NCBI GenBank assembly: GCA_002150815.3 | Contig: NDFF03000102.1 | Span: 24,319-88,318 of the forward strand | DNA: 64,000 bases | Direction of reading: 5' to 3' | Source of the DNA: Grammothele lineata | Lineage: Eukaryota; Basidiomycota; Agaricomycetes; Polyporales; Polyporaceae | Shown here: positions 56,869-64,000 of the stretch, piece after piece | How positions within the stretch are numbered: the first letter of the stretch is position 1 | Layout: the number at the start of each line of letters is the position of its first letter | The notes under the pieces: model-generated | The model's input: the letters and a program-made list of their open reading frames with translations, nothing else | Databases searched by the model: none | What the model was told of the DNA's origin: nothing | Made by a program: the position numbers and the translations under genes

Positions 56869-59800
56869 TTAGAGGTGATGGGTGCGCTTATAAGCTTTCA
56901 GGATCTCCGGTGAATGTCCCAAATTCGGCTCCGGTTCCCAGGAATTTTTGCTCGTCGGGTAGTCTTTCCATTTGACAAAGAATTGCATCTTCCCGTACCG
57001 TTTCCGATGTCCGACGATTGCTTCCACTTCCCATTCTTCTTCTCCTTCGACAAGGTCAGGTGGTGGGAGGAGATAGTTTGGGCCGTGCGTGTCGTTCTCC
57101 TTGTATGGGGTGAGAAGGCTGGCGTGGAATACGGGGTGGATTTTCCATTGTGCGGGGAGGTCCAGCTTGTACGTAAGTGGTCCAAGGACTTCCACGATCG
57201 TGAGAGGGCCTTGTCTTTTCATGGCCAGCTTTTTGTTGTCCTTGAGAAAACGGAGGTGCTTCGCTTCTAGCCAGACCTTCTGACCCTTTTCGAAGGGTTT
57301 GAATCCCCGAGTGATCCGTTGCGCCATGTGCTGTCGTGCGAGCTCGTGTGCTGCCATCGCTTCCTGTCTGACTTTCTCCAGATTGTCGAGACGTTCTTCG
57401 ACTGCTGGTACGACCGTCTTGGGGGTAACTGATGGGATTGCCCTTGGGTTGTAGCCCATCATGAGGAAGAAAGGCGATGCGTTGCGGTTTTGTGCGAGCC
57501 TTTGGTTGTGGGTGAACTCCAAATCTGGCAGGAAGTCCGACCACGTCTCCGGGTGGTTAGCGCAGAACGCTCGGAGGTATGCCTCAATTTCCTGGTTCAT
57601 GCGCTCAGTTCCGCCGTCGGTCTGAGGGTGGTACGCTGTGCTCATGGATGACTTGATGCCGATGAGTCGAGTGAGTTCTTGAAAGACTTTTGCTGAGAAT
57701 TGGGGGCCTCTGTCCGAGATGATGCGCATCGGTAGTCCAAAACGTTTGTACAGGTTCTGGTGGATGAGGTGTGTTGTCCCTAGCGCGTCGATGGTTTTCG
57801 TGCAAGGAGCAAGAATTACCCCCTTCGTAGCGTCGTGGTCTGCCATGACCATGAGTGCATCAAAACTGTTGGATGGGGGTAGGTCCGTGATGAAGTCGAC
57901 TGAGGTGGTTTCGAATGGGTAGGCATTGGACTTTGCGGGGATCGGCATGAGTGGGGGTACGGTTGGATGAGTGTTGATCTTGGTTTGTTGACAAGTTGCG
58001 CATCCTGCGACATAGTTCCGTACGAACACTGCCATGCCGGGCCACCAATAGTCTCTTTTCAGCAGCTCCAACGTTCCAAACTGTCCTGGGTGTCCCATAG
58101 GTCGAAGATCGTGATATCGTCGCACGATTTCCCTCTTGAGGTCCTGATCGGGAGGGACATAGCAGCGGTCCCTGAAGAATACTAACCCATCTTCGAACTT
58201 CCAATCTGCCAGGGTCGACTTCATTGGTAGTGGGGTGCCGTCTTTGGCAGCCGCGAGGGCGTCGAGTACCACTTGGTCCTGCGTGTGGATGTCTTTGATT
58301 CTTTCTGCCAGGGGAATGTCCATTGCCGCTACGAACAATTTGTCTGGGAGTAGTACGACTGCTTCGTTATCGTTGTCTTCCAGATTCAGGTGTTGTAGAC
58401 GGGACAGGGTGTCAGATTGAACCATGCGTGTGCCGGGGACGTGTTTTAACTGCAGATCGAACTGGGACAGGAAGAGGCTCCATCGGGCTTGTTGTCGGTT
58501 GAGTTTCTGTGCCGTTCGGAAATAGGTAAGGTTCTTGTGGTCAGACAGAACTTCAACCGGGTGCGGGCTTCCTTCTAGGTAGTGTCGCCATTCCGTGAGG
58601 GCTCGCACAATTCCTAGCAGTTCTCTGTCGTAGATCTTGTAGTTCCTTTCTGGTGAGTTGAACGACTTTGAAAGGTATGCGCAGGGGTGCATATCCCCGT
58701 TGGAGTCTGCCTGTCGCAGGATTGCCCCTGTGGCGAACTTTGACGCGTCGGATTCGATGGAAAACGGTTTGGTTTTGTCCGGCATGAGGAGGACAGGGGA
58801 CGAGACGAATCTGGCTTTAAGCTTGTCGAACGCGTCCCGTTCTACGGATGTCCATTCCCATTGCTTATCCTTCTTGGTAAGTTCGTGCAAGGGTCGCGTG
58901 AGTTCTGAGTAGTTGGGGATGAATCGCCGGTAGAAGTTGGCGAATCCTAGGAAGGATCGCACTCCTTTGACGGAGGACGGTTCGGGCCAGTCTTCTATTC
59001 CTTTGAGCTTTACGGGGTCCATAGCGAGCGTGTCAGGTTTCACAATGAGTCCGAGGAATTCCACTTCTTCTACGTCGAAGAGACATTTCTCTGGTTTCAG
59101 GTAGAGGTCGTTTTCCCGTAGCCTTTGGAGCACTCTTCGCATTCGTTCTTTGTGGGTCTTTCGATCCTTGGAGAACAGCAACATGTCATCCATGTAGATA
59201 ACAAGCCATCCTTCCTCTATCATGTCGCTAAAAAGGTCGTCCATGAGGGCTTGGAAGGTGGCTGGTGAGTTGCAAAGTCCGAAAAACATGACTGTCGGCT
59301 TGAAGAGTCCTCGTTCGCATTTGAACGCTGCTTTCCACTGGTCTCCGTCCTTCATCCGAACGTTGTTGTATCCTGAGCGCAGGTCTAATTTGGAGAAGAC
59401 TGTGGCGCCTTTGAGCTTATCCATGAGGTTTTGAACAAGCGGGATGGGGTATGAGTTCTTGATTGTTCCTTCGTTTAGGTAGCGGTAATCCTGGCACGGT
59501 CGTAGGGATCCATCCTTCTTTTCGGTGAAGAAGAATGGTGAGGCCATAGGGGATTGCGAGGGACGGATGTATCCTTTGCGAAGGTTTTCGTCGATAAACT
59601 CGTTCATCAGCTCAGTCTCCTTTGGCGATAGCGAGTAGACTTTGCAGTTTCGGGGAACGAAGTCCGGTTTCAGGTTGATGGCGTGGTCGTAGTCGCGGGA
59701 GATGGGGAATCGTTCAGATGCTTTCTTTTCGAACACATCCTTGTAATCCTGGTACTCCGTCGGGATAAGCTCCTCGGTGGTTTTCGGGCTCTCCTGGGCA

Positions 59801-60729
59801 TGTTGTCTTTGTGCCATTTCCATTGCCGGGTTGATCTTTGCACGTATCCAGCGGCTTTGTGCGTAGGAGAAGGCCGCTGAGTGTTTCCAGTGCGTCACGC
59901 GTCCGATGTGCGGGCTGCCTTCTCCCTCGTCGAGGTGTTCTTCGGTGAGCGGTTCCTCTTCGTTAGAGAATATTCCGATGACTGGTTCCCCCCGCATGTA
60001 GGCAATGAGGAGGTCGTCCGGGTCAAGGTCGATCGGTTCTTCACCAGGTGGAGGGCAGTAGTGTTCGTTCATGCTTGGTTTAGCAAGTTGTGCGGCGCAG
60101 GCGTTGACTTCTTCCAGGCAGTGGTCAAGGGAAGGATCCAGACGGGGAATTGCTTGGTCGGTAGGTTCAGGTTCATCCTCTACCGTTGCTCGTGGTCGCG
60201 GTTTTGGTGACTCTGCTTCCGAGGATCCTTCGAATTCTACCTTTCCGGTTTGCCAGTCGATCTTCGCGTTGGTCCGTCGAAGCCAGGGAAGCCCTAGGAT
60301 TATGGCTTCCTTTCCTAGCGAGGTCGCGAGTAGCCGTGTTCGTCGGGTTATGCCTGCGACGGATAATTCCCTCCAAGCGTAGTGTGTGATTACTCCTTGT
60401 TTGTTCTGGGTGCCGTCGACGTTGTATACCGGTATGTGGTTAATGAGCGGGGTGAGGGCAATGTTGTTGTTTCGAGCAAATTGTTCATCAATAAACATCC
60501 CTCCAGCTCCAGAGTCGATGAGGGCAGGGGTTTCGACGGTTCGGTCAATTGTGACTGGAATACGCATAGATCGATTGCTGACGTTTGCTAGTATTACAGG
60601 AGAGACTGTGATACGGGGCCATGCTGACGTCGATTCAGATGGCCGCTTCAAAAACCCTCTGCCTCTGCAATGTTCACGACTTCCTCTCTCTCCGCGGGCG
60701 TGAACGTGCGGAATAGGGCTCGCACGCAA
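56869..60729 (-). CDS. pol: Retrotransposon Pol polyprotein (PR-RT-RH-IN-chromodomain)
   Basis: 1286-codon frame without an ATG at its start, in the -1 frame relative to gag and overlapping it by about 80 bases. Order: aspartic protease LIDSGAGGMFID (~70), reverse transcriptase with FGLCNSPATFQ and the YMDDMLLFS catalytic box, RNase H (FSIESDASKFATGAIL), integrase HHCC (HPGQFGTLELL...CATCQQTK) and DDE core (SVDFITDLPPS, ISDRGPQFSA, AYHPQTDGGTERMNQE), then a chromodomain (EEEWEVEAIVGHRKRYG, FFVKWKDYPTSKNSWEPE) ending at residue 1286. Presumably made as Gag-Pol by frameshifting. No stop or frameshift is seen, so the copy could be coding-competent. Confidence 0.93.
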   Translation of the reverse strand: MRASPIPHVHARGERGSREHCRGRGFLKRPSESTSAWPRITVSPVILANVSNRSMRIPVTIDRTVETPALIDSGAGGMFIDEQFARNNNIALTPLINHIPVYNVDGTQNKQGVITHYAWRELSVAGITRRTRLLATSLGKEAIILGLPWLRRTNAKIDWQTGKVEFEGSSEAESPKPRPRATVEDEPEPTDQAIPRLDPSLDHCLEEVNACAAQLAKPSMNEHYCPPPGEEPIDLDPDDLLIAYMRGEPVIGIFSNEEEPLTEEHLDEGEGSPHIGRVTHWKHSAAFSYAQSRWIRAKINPAMEMAQRQHAQESPKTTEELIPTEYQDYKDVFEKKASERFPISRDYDHAINLKPDFVPRNCKVYSLSPKETELMNEFIDENLRKGYIRPSQSPMASPFFFTEKKDGSLRPCQDYRYLNEGTIKNSYPIPLVQNLMDKLKGATVFSKLDLRSGYNNVRMKDGDQWKAAFKCERGLFKPTVMFFGLCNSPATFQALMDDLFSDMIEEGWLVIYMDDMLLFSKDRKTHKERMRRVLQRLRENDLYLKPEKCLFDVEEVEFLGLIVKPDTLAMDPVKLKGIEDWPEPSSVKGVRSFLGFANFYRRFIPNYSELTRPLHELTKKDKQWEWTSVERDAFDKLKARFVSSPVLLMPDKTKPFSIESDASKFATGAILRQADSNGDMHPCAYLSKSFNSPERNYKIYDRELLGIVRALTEWRHYLEGSPHPVEVLSDHKNLTYFRTAQKLNRQQARWSLFLSQFDLQLKHVPGTRMVQSDTLSRLQHLNLEDNDNEAVVLLPDKLFVAAMDIPLAERIKDIHTQDQVVLDALAAAKDGTPLPMKSTLADWKFEDGLVFFRDRCYVPPDQDLKREIVRRYHDLRPMGHPGQFGTLELLKRDYWWPGMAVFVRNYVAGCATCQQTKINTHPTVPPLMPIPAKSNAYPFETTSVDFITDLPPSNSFDALMVMADHDATKGVILAPCTKTIDALGTTHLIHQNLYKRFGLPMRIISDRGPQFSAKVFQELTRLIGIKSSMSTAYHPQTDGGTERMNQEIEAYLRAFCANHPETWSDFLPDLEFTHNQRLAQNRNASPFFLMMGYNPRAIPSVTPKTVVPAVEERLDNLEKVRQEAMAAHELARQHMAQRITRGFKPFEKGQKVWLEAKHLRFLKDNKKLAMKRQGPLTIVEVLGPLTYKLDLPAQWKIHPVFHASLLTPYKENDTHGPNYLLPPPDLVEGEEEWEVEAIVGHRKRYGKMQFFVKWKDYPTSKNSWEPEPNLGHSPEILKAYKRTHHL

Positions 60730-61604
60730 GAGACTGGGGCTTCCGGTTCTGCTGGTGCGGGGTTGTTGGGTTCAGAGGCCGCAATTCTGATCTTGCGGTA
60801 GGCAGGAGTGGTCGTTGCCCCTTGGTTGGGGCCTGCGGCGTTGGCGTTCCTCTGAGGGCAGTCCCATTGTCCATGTCCTAGTTCCCGACATCTGAAGCAT
60901 CGTCCCTCCTTCTTGTACCGCGTCCTTTCCTCGTCTGTGAGCTTCCTTAGCCTGATGGCGTTGGACGATTTGCTTTGAGAGGAGGCCGCCGAGCCCTTTG
61001 CGTCTGATGCCTTCTTCTCCGACGATCCTTTGGTGAGTTCCTGTCCTTTACGCCATTGTAGGTCCAATCGGGATGCGAGAGCGTAGTAGGCTTCCATGGT
61101 CGTGGGGAGGTTCTCGACTGTCATGATGTTATTGACCAGTCCCTTCTTGAGTCCAGTGAGGAAGTAGTCTGCGAGGACTGCTACCGTCTCAATGCCTGAT
61201 CGGACCGCTAGCGGACGGAATTCGGCGACGTAGTCATCAGCCGTTCCCATTTGCTTCAAGGTCTTCATTTTGGCGATTGCATTGTCGACCGGGTTCAATG
61301 GTTCAAAGGATTTGTTGAACTCTTTGATGAAGTCAGCGTAAGTGCCAAAGCCGCGCTCCTGAGATGTCGTGGGGTCGATAGAGAATGCCTTTGTCGTGAA
61401 TGCATCTTTCCATGGTCCAGCCGATCCTCCTATCATGTACGACAGGATAAAGATAATCTTTTCCTCCTCTGTTGGGTAGGATTGCGCGTTGAGGCGCAGG
61501 TACACCCTACATGAGTTGAGGAAGTTGTCTGCCTCCTCGCGGTTTCCATTGAAGTCCGGCGGAGGGCGAATCTTCCGTTCAGAGACTTTGGGGGTGTTCG
61601 ACAT
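60648..61604 (-). CDS. gag: Retrotransposon Gag
   Basis: 318 residues from an ATG at 61604. Capsid-like helices (NFLNSCRVYLRLNAQSYPTE, FIKEFNKSFEPLNPVDNAI, TADDYVAEFRPLAVRSG) are typical of Ty3/gypsy Gag, followed by a basic Ser/Lys linker and one CCHC zinc knuckle CFRCRELGHGQWDC. The stop TGA follows directly on GGGTTTT. The reading frame is open far upstream of the ATG (see the separate entry). Confidence 0.92.
   Translation of the reverse strand: MSNTPKVSERKIRPPPDFNGNREEADNFLNSCRVYLRLNAQSYPTEEEKIIFILSYMIGGSAGPWKDAFTTKAFSIDPTTSQERGFGTYADFIKEFNKSFEPLNPVDNAIAKMKTLKQMGTADDYVAEFRPLAVRSGIETVAVLADYFLTGLKKGLVNNIMTVENLPTTMEAYYALASRLDLQWRKGQELTKGSSEKKASDAKGSAASSQSKSSNAIRLRKLTDEERTRYKKEGRCFRCRELGHGQWDCPQRNANAAGPNQGATTTPAYRKIRIAASEPNNPAPAEPEAPVSCVRALFRTFTPAEREEVVNIAEAEGF
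60651..60657 (-). promoter_or_regulatory. -1 ribosomal frameshift heptamer at gag stop
   Basis: On the coding strand G GGT TTT TGA: GGGTTTT fits X XXY YYZ in the gag frame and sits right before the gag stop. Slipping back one base enters the pol frame (TTG AAG CGG). Pol has no ATG of its own. Confidence 0.65.
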
Positions 61605-62333
61605 GGTAGTGAGGAGGGTCAGTGGAGGTGGTGGGCTTGGCGAGGGAGGCGGGGGCGGAGTCCTTGCGGGAAGAATGGGTTGGGGAGCAAGGATTGGGGA
61701 TCCTGGTGCCGACGGTGGTGGAGTGGGTTTAGTGTTTGAAGGCCCTGGTGTGGGCTGTCGTGGTACCGGGGTCGGGAGACGAGATGAGGGTCTGGTGCGA
61801 GGTGCCGAGGTGGGGTTTAGGGGTTCCGGTATACGTCTAGGGTTCTCGGGTGTTCCGGAGTCCCATGCGCTCCTTCGTACTCGTTGGACGCGATCTAGTA
61901 CAACTCTGCCTGTGGTGTAGACCCAGCCTAGGGTGTCTGACCAGGTGATAACCCGTAGTCCGATGAAACGTTGTTCGTCGCGGAGGTCTGATGCCGAGGG
62001 GGGTCTGTCCGCACTTTGCTCTGCTAGCGGTGGTTCGTTGCTGGCTCCGGATGCTACAGGGTACCCGCGTTTCTTGTGGATCTCCTGTCGGTTTGCTTCA
62101 GTGGGTTTTTCAAAGTCTTGGTGTCGGTTTGCGTCTTCCGGGTAGTAGCTAAGTCTGTGTGGGCAGGGTTGTTCTTTACAGAATTTCCACTCGCGGGGTT
62201 CCTCTTGAAGATGCCGGTCAGCGACGTCTGCCTTGTCGTAGACGTGTCTGCTTTCGTCGGTGCACTCCAGGGTGGCTGTGTGTGTTCGATGTTCGCCTGG
62301 ACTTAAGGAAGTCGGCGAGTAGATGAGTTTGAC
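61605..62333 (-). other. Stop-free, AUG-less in-frame extension upstream of gag
   Basis: 243 codons from the LTR boundary to the gag ATG contain no stop in the gag frame; the frame was checked at 61919, 62063 and 62255. There is no in-frame ATG. Encoded parts include a domain-like stretch (EQRFIGLRVITWSDTLGW) and a long Pro-rich segment joining Gag. A TAG closes the frame just before it. Could be an N-terminal Gag domain made by non-AUG initiation or a spliced message. Confidence 0.5.
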
Positions 62334-62335
62334 CT
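62326..62335 (-). promoter_or_regulatory. Primer-binding site, probably self-primed
   Basis: Two bases after the 5' LTR the coding strand reads AGGTCAAACT. This is the exact complement of AGTTTGACCT at 62516-62507 in the LTR, the predicted transcript start. Confidence 0.6.
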
Positions 62336-62337
62336 AA

Positions 62338-62755
62338 TGTTACGCCGAGGCCAGCGCGGACGCCTATGGAACGTACGTCGTGCGCACGCAGTCGAGGGTC
62401 GAGGGGTCTGGGAGGACGTACGCCGAAGAGGCGAAGTCGAGCACTGTGGTAGAGGATGAGCAACACACGGGGGTTCTGTGGGGAGAGAGGCCTCGATTGG
62501 AAAAGGAGGTCAAACTGAGGAACGTCCTCAGAAAGACCTAGACTATATAGGTACATGGGGACAATGACTATGGACGATCGCAAGAGAGTCTGAGACAATA
62601 GAGACAAGGGCGCGAGACGATGACTCCAAGTGAGTCACGCTGAGTCGTACGTACAATAGCGATGTTGAATCGCCGCGGGACCGAATGGTACAGAGGTTGC
62701 GCTCATTGAGGAACAAGAAAGGGAAAAGAAAATACCGGGCAGGAATGTTGTAACA
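62338..62755 (-). repeat. LTR B (shared: 5' LTR of complete copy, 3' LTR of the next copy)
   Basis: 418 bp with TGTTAC/GTAACA ends. On one side lies the primer site of the complete copy; on the other lie the polypurine tract and ORF3 of a second copy. Confidence 0.9.
62543..62550 (-). promoter_or_regulatory. LTR TATA box
   Basis: CTATATAG on the coding strand, about 33 bases upstream of AGTTTGACCT, the expected distance to a transcription start. The same pair is present in LTR A. Confidence 0.6.
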
Positions 62756-62792
62756 TTACCCCCGTTCTATCCCGACGCTACCCTGTAGCGTC

Positions 62793-63635
62793 TCAGACCT
62801 CGGTGTCATCGGGCGAGCTTTCGCCTGCCATGGGGTCCTCCATCTCCTCGCCGTCCCATCGATCGACGACGCGAATCTCGCCATCTGAGTCCACGCCGTA
62901 CTTGTCCTTCTGCATCTCCAGGAAGTCTTCATAGGGGCCCACGTAGCCCGGGCTCGAACTGCGGTTGGTGACGGGAGGAGACGCCTGGCTAGTGCTCGCG
63001 ACGGGAGGGGGCGCCTGGCTGGTAGACGGGTATGCGATGCGGGCAGAGCGTTGGCTCTGTCGGGACTGACGGGAGGAGGAGCTGCCGGTGTTGCTCCTTC
63101 GGCCGGCGAAGTGGCGGCCGCGACGAGCCATCTGGGCGATGCGTGGAGGCGGGTTCGAAAGGTGTGGGACCTGAGGAGGGACTGGAGGAGCGGGGACCGG
63201 GAGTGGGACTGGAGGAGCAGGGACCGGGGGAGGATGCACGTTGACGTCGTTGGCAGGGATGGCAGCTCGGGCTGCCGCGAGCTGTTGTGGGTCGAGGAGG
63301 TTGTGGTAGGTGCCAGCGTGGATGTGGGGGACATGGCCGTGGACGTGGTCGACGATGGTCTCGAGGGAGAAGGTGAGGCGGTCCTGCTGATGGACCAGGT
63401 TCAGCTCGGCGGTGCGGAGGGCGTCCATTGCAGAGCGGATAGCCCCTAGGGACTCGCGGGAGTAGTGGAGGGCCATGTTCGCGTCCCGAGCCACGTCGAG
63501 GACGTCGCCGAGGTAGTGCTCTTCGCCGATGAGCCTATCGCGGAGGATGTTGAAGTGGCGGCGGGGGAGCTGGACGAGGTTGATGACGACGGTGCGGGTC
63601 TGTTGGCGGGTGCGGAAGGGGAAGTGTCCGGACAT
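62793..63635 (-). CDS. ORF3 of the second retrotransposon copy
   Basis: 280 residues, co-linear with the 274-residue ORF3 at 55965-56789. The helical N-terminus and acidic C-terminus (EDPMAGESSPDDTEV) are nearly the same; the Pro-rich centre differs by in-frame insertions (PVPAPPVPLPVPAPPVP). Frame preservation across indels supports a translated protein. Function unknown. Confidence 0.75.
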   Translation of the reverse strand: MSGHFPFRTRQQTRTVVINLVQLPRRHFNILRDRLIGEEHYLGDVLDVARDANMALHYSRESLGAIRSAMDALRTAELNLVHQQDRLTFSLETIVDHVHGHVPHIHAGTYHNLLDPQQLAAARAAIPANDVNVHPPPVPAPPVPLPVPAPPVPPQVPHLSNPPPRIAQMARRGRHFAGRRSNTGSSSSRQSRQSQRSARIAYPSTSQAPPPVASTSQASPPVTNRSSSPGYVGPYEDFLEMQKDKYGVDSDGEIRVVDRWDGEEMEDPMAGESSPDDTEV

Positions 63636-63696
63636 GTCGGTGGTGAGAGTGTGAATGCGAGTGTGAGAGCGGGTGCGAGTGCGCTGGTTGTGGATT

Positions 63697-64000
63697 TCAG
63701 AGGCGATGGGTGCGCTTATAAGCTTTCAGGACCTCCTGTGAATGTTCCAAATTCGTTTCTGGTTCCCAGGAGTTTTCGCTCATCGGGTAGTCTTTCCATT
63801 TGACAAAGAATTGCATCTTTCCGTATCGTTTCCGATGTCCGGCGATCGCTTCCACTTCCCATTCTTCTTCTCCTTCGACAAGGTCAGGTGGTGGAAGGAG
63901 ATAGTTCGGGCCGTGCGTGTCGTTCTCCTTGTACAGGGTGAGAAGGCTGGCGTGGAATACGGGGTGGATTTTCCATTGGGCAGGGAGGTCCAGCTTGTAC
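63697..64000 (-). CDS. pol: Pol C-terminus of the second copy (partial)
   Basis: The 3' 300 bases of a pol gene: end of integrase (DLPAQWKIHPVFHASLL) and chromodomain, ending AYKRTHRL and stop at 63697. About as long as the same part of the complete copy and without stops. The 5' part lies beyond the window. Confidence 0.85.
   Translation of the reverse strand, partial: YKLDLPAQWKIHPVFHASLLTLYKENDTHGPNYLLPPPDLVEGEEEWEVEAIAGHRKRYGKMQFFVKWKDYPMSENSWEPETNLEHSQEVLKAYKRTHRL

Larger units (their letters stand above)
55510..62755 (-). mobile_element. Chromodomain Ty3/gypsy LTR retrotransposon (complete copy)
   Basis: About 7.25 kb, read on the minus strand: LTR (62338-62755), primer site, leader, gag, pol (protease, reverse transcriptase, RNase H, integrase, chromodomain), a third ORF, polypurine tract and LTR (55510-55928). 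LTR ends are TGTTACA...TGTAACA. The two LTRs differ at many positions, so insertion is not recent or one LTR came by recombination. The gag and pol frames are intact. Chromodomain at the integrase C-terminus marks a chromovirus, a lineage that targets heterochromatin. Confidence 0.92.
62338..64000 (-). mobile_element. Second chromovirus copy in tandem (partial, continues past window)
   Basis: LTR B is followed at once by polypurine tract, ORF3 and the pol C-terminus in the same orientation. The arrangement LTR-internal-LTR-internal with one shared LTR indicates recombination between elements rather than two independent insertions. Confidence 0.85.

Noticed and set aside
1..64000. CRISPR arrays, rRNA, tRNA genes
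   Set aside because: None seen; repeats present are TIR, LTR and simple repeats, and the genome is eukaryotic.

Overview
The window is nuclear DNA of a filamentous basidiomycete, most likely an Agaricomycete; the order is an inference. Evidence: genes broken by many 41-90 bp GT-AG introns, a gene set typical of that class (RSP5, a Bni1-type formin, CDC25/MIH1, an M1 aminopeptidase), expanded F-box/leucine-rich genes, a basidiomycete-type trypsin-fold protein and chromodomain Ty3/gypsy elements. Exon joins given here were checked by phase arithmetic and conserved motifs. No transcript data were available.

0-12.4 kb: a partial TFIIB/Brf-type factor and SEN34 (tRNA splicing endonuclease) share a 171 bp divergent promoter. 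Four F-box genes follow on the minus strand. They sit in an old tandem duplication of about 3.3 kb whose two copies run from the 5' part of one F-box gene through a second F-box gene into an isoamyl-acetate esterase (IAH1). One breakpoint therefore created a 3'-truncated IAH1 pseudogene next to a truncated F-box remnant.

12.4-31 kb: an Hsp31/DJ-1-like protein, CDC25/MIH1 phosphatase with a long leader, an uncharacterised seven-exon basidiomycete gene, the mRNA cap methyltransferase ABD1 with a ~580-residue disordered N-terminus, and a FAR-17a/AIG1-like membrane protein. Gene-poor stretches lie at 20.6-22.9 and 28.7-31.0 kb.

31-48 kb: a dense conserved block. RSP5 (C2, three WW, HECT), a 26-exon M1 aminopeptidase with a 4-nt microexon, a 15-exon formin with a GC-AG intron, and a membrane-anchored PhoD-like phosphatase. 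These genes cover ubiquitination, peptide turnover, actin assembly and phosphoester hydrolysis and are mostly unrelated in pathway.

48-64 kb: accessory DNA. It holds a 2.36 kb element with terminal inverted repeats and no recognised transposase, a trypsin-fold gene with an apparent +1 frameshift, and a complete chromodomain Ty3/gypsy retrotransposon (55510-62755, minus strand) joined through a shared LTR to a second copy that leaves the window. The retrotransposon shows a self-complementary primer site, a -1 slippery heptamer at the gag stop, a 243-codon stop-free but AUG-less extension upstream of gag, and a conserved third ORF after pol.
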